Origin: JBKPDV01 sp046728075
Lineage (GTDB): Bacteria; Acidobacteriota; Thermoanaerobaculia; UBA5066; Gp7-AA6
Assembly (NCBI GenBank): GCA_046728075.1
Contig: JBKPDV010000182.1
Location: 1-8,529 of the forward strand
Length of the DNA stretch: 8,529 nt
Direction of reading: 5' to 3'
A program made the translations under genes and the position numbers. Below the pieces are notes generated by a model. That model saw nothing but the letters and a program-made list of their open reading frames with translations, made no database searches and was not told the origin of the DNA. Below, one piece after another: positions 7,082-8,529 of the stretch (its first letter is position 1; each line of letters begins with the position of its first letter).

Positions 7082-7095
7082 GTGTATAGTGTATC
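7082..7095. promoter_or_regulatory. Tandem GTGTATA/GTGTATC repeat: candidate vapB operator and divergent promoter core
   Basis: Two adjacent 7-bp repeats that differ only in the last base form an AT-rich patch in an otherwise GC-rich window, directly beside the vapB start codon. On the plus strand the patch contains TATAGT (7085-7090), a five-of-six match to a sigma70 -10 box, which would put a typA start near 7097. On the minus strand it contains TACACT (7093-7088), which would start vapB transcription at or next to its ATG. No good -35 box is visible for either direction. VapB-type proteins usually bind repeats overlapping their own promoter, so this is a plausible operator, by inference only. 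Confidence 0.45.
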
Positions 7096-7124
7096 ATCTC
7101 AGGTTTCCACGGAAAGGACGTTGC

Positions 7125-7130
7125 GAGGGA
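7125..7130 (+). promoter_or_regulatory. Ribosome binding site of typA
   Basis: GAGGGA ends 2 bases before the ATG at 7133; counted from GAGG the gap is 4 bases. This is a little short but usable. It favours ATG 7133 over the next in-frame ATG at 7145, from which it would be about 16 bases away. Confidence 0.6.
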
Positions 7131-7132
7131 CA

Positions 7133-8529
7133 ATGGACGAAGTCATGACTCTTTCGGACAGGCTGGAGGGATCCGCCGCGATCCGTTCCGACCGCCGGGC
7201 GCTCGCGATCGTGGCGCACGTCGATCACGGCAAGACGACGCTCGTGGATGCCCTCCTGAGGCAGTGCGGGACCTTTCGCGCGGGGCAGCACGTCGAAGAC
7301 CTGATCATGGATTCCGGCGAGCTCGAAAAGGAGCGCGGGATCACGATCCTCGCAAAGAACACGGCGGTGAAGTACCGCGACACGGTGATCAACATCGTGG
7401 ACACGCCGGGCCACAGGGACTTCGGCTCGGAGGTCGAGCGGATCCTGACCATGGTCGAGGGCGTGCTCCTTCTCGTGGACGCCTCCGAGGGACCTCTGCC
7501 GCAGACGCGTTTCGTTCTCAAAAAGGCGCTGGAAGGAAACAAGCGGCCGATCGTGCTCATCAACAAGATCGACCGGCCGGATGCGCGAACGGCGGAAGTC
7601 GAGGCGGAGATCCACGATCTCTTCGTGTCTCTAGCGACCGAAGACCATCACCTCGACTTCGAGGTGCTCTACGGCGCCGGACGCCTCGGTTTCGCCTCGA
7701 AGGATCCGCATGCGACTTCGGGAAACTTGAAGCCCTTGCTCGACACGATTCTCGACCACATTCCTCCGCCCGCGATCGGAGACTCGCCCTTCAAGATGAT
7801 CGTCGCCAACATCGACTACTCGGACTACCTCGGGCGCCTGGCGATCGGGCGCATCCACTCGGGCAGCCTCTCCCATGCGATCGACCTCGCGGCCGTGCGG
7901 CCCGACGGCACGATCGTGGAGCGGGGGAAGGCCGGCAAGATCTATCTCTTCGAAGGCATTACGCGCGTCGAGGTGACCGACGCGTCGGCCGGGGACATCT
8001 GCATGATCTCGGGCTTCCCCGACATCGAGATCGGCGACACGATCCTGGATCTTTCCGATCCCGCGCCGCTGCCCGGCATCCGCGTGGACGAGCCGACGCT
8101 CTCGATGGAGTTCCGCATCAACGACTCGCCGATGTCCGGCCTGTCCGGCAAATACGTGACGAGCCGCAATCTCTTGGAGAGGCTGGAGAAGGAGCTCGAG
8201 AGAAACGTCGGCCTGCGAATGGAGAAGACGGAATCTCCCGACGCGTTCCTGGTGCTCGGCCGCGGCGAGCTGTCGCTCGCGATCCTCGCGGAAACCATGC
8301 GCCGCGAAGGGTACGAGTTCTCGCTGGGGCGCCCGCAAGTCATCTTCCGCCGGGACGCCGACGGACGAATGCAGGAGCCCTACGAGGAGCTCGTCATCGA
8401 TTGCGGCGACGACTTCACCGGGCCCGTCATCGCCGCCGTCGGAGAGCGCAAGGGGGAGCTGAAGCACCTGGGCAGGCACGGAGACCGGACGCGGCTCGAG
8501 TTCACGATCCCGTCCCGCGGCTTGCTCGG
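7133..8529 (+). CDS. typA: Ribosome-binding GTPase TypA/BipA (3' end outside window)
   Basis: The first 465 codons of a protein usually near 600 residues are present and open to the edge. TypA/BipA is an EF-G-like translational GTPase that binds the 70S ribosome and helps ribosome assembly and stress or cold adaptation. GTPase motifs: AHVDHGKT at 28-35 (G1), ERGITI at 67-72 (switch I), DTPGH at 90-94 (G3) and NKID at 144-147 (G4). The segment GSEVERILTMVEGVLLLVDA (98-117) and PQTRFVLKKAL are near-diagnostic for TypA as against EF-G or LepA. Later come the domain II beta-barrel (about 210-300) and the EF-G-like domain III region with LGRGELSLAILAETMRREGYEFSLGRPQVIF (from about 376). The visible end, TIPSRGLL, belongs to the C-terminal part. 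There are about 15 residues more before G1 than in E. coli BipA. The usual G5 'SA' reads YGAG at 180-183. The gene is divergent from vapB, with a 51-base gap. Confidence 0.95.
   Translation, partial: MDEVMTLSDRLEGSAAIRSDRRALAIVAHVDHGKTTLVDALLRQCGTFRAGQHVEDLIMDSGELEKERGITILAKNTAVKYRDTVINIVDTPGHRDFGSEVERILTMVEGVLLLVDASEGPLPQTRFVLKKALEGNKRPIVLINKIDRPDARTAEVEAEIHDLFVSLATEDHHLDFEVLYGAGRLGFASKDPHATSGNLKPLLDTILDHIPPPAIGDSPFKMIVANIDYSDYLGRLAIGRIHSGSLSHAIDLAAVRPDGTIVERGKAGKIYLFEGITRVEVTDASAGDICMISGFPDIEIGDTILDLSDPAPLPGIRVDEPTLSMEFRINDSPMSGLSGKYVTSRNLLERLEKELERNVGLRMEKTESPDAFLVLGRGELSLAILAETMRREGYEFSLGRPQVIFRRDADGRMQEPYEELVIDCGDDFTGPVIAAVGERKGELKHLGRHGDRTRLEFTIPSRGLL

Noticed and set aside
7631..8479. 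A 282-codon minus-strand frame, plus others at 7094-7615, opposite typA
   Set aside because: The plus strand holds TypA with all of its main GTPase motifs continuously to the edge. The antisense frames have no domain signal.

Overview
The window is a compact, GC-rich bacterial chromosome segment with no stretch over about 60 bases lacking a gene. One partial gene (typA/bipA) runs rightward off the right edge. Six genes point left in a tightly packed, probably co-transcribed array. Read 5'->3' on the minus strand they are: a VapB-type antitoxin, a VapC-type PIN toxin, a full-length RecQ helicase, a secreted S9-family peptidase, a secreted ankyrin-repeat protein, and the start of a YciH/SUI1-type translation factor cut by the left edge. 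I saw no tRNA, rRNA, CRISPR array, insertion sequence or phage gene.

Organism: high GC in all frames, good Shine-Dalgarno sequences, GTG and TTG starts, and exported S9 peptidase and ankyrin proteins suggest a soil- or sediment-type lineage such as Acidobacteriota or a relative. This is a weak inference from gene style; no marker here fixes the phylum.

Layout (minus strand, right to left): vapB and vapC overlap by 14 bases. vapC and recQ are separated by 4 bases, and recQ begins with TTG. recQ and the peptidase are 26 bases apart, the peptidase and the ankyrin gene 34 bases apart; each of these two exported proteins has its own strong ribosome binding site. The ankyrin gene stop overlaps the yciH start as ATGA. 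The only divergent control region is the roughly 50-base AT-richer gap between vapB and typA (7082-7132), which carries a tandem 7-bp repeat.

How the genes relate: the array mixes a toxin-antitoxin pair, DNA repair, envelope or periplasmic proteins and translation initiation, so it is better read as a housekeeping/accessory run than as one pathway. The best links are vapB with vapC (established toxin-antitoxin logic) and, more speculatively, the two adjacent exported proteins. No clearly new defence or mobile system is visible. The least ordinary items are the two-block ankyrin protein with a duplicated cap and a distinct C-terminal domain, the shared vapB/typA control region, and the close fit of vapBC against recQ.
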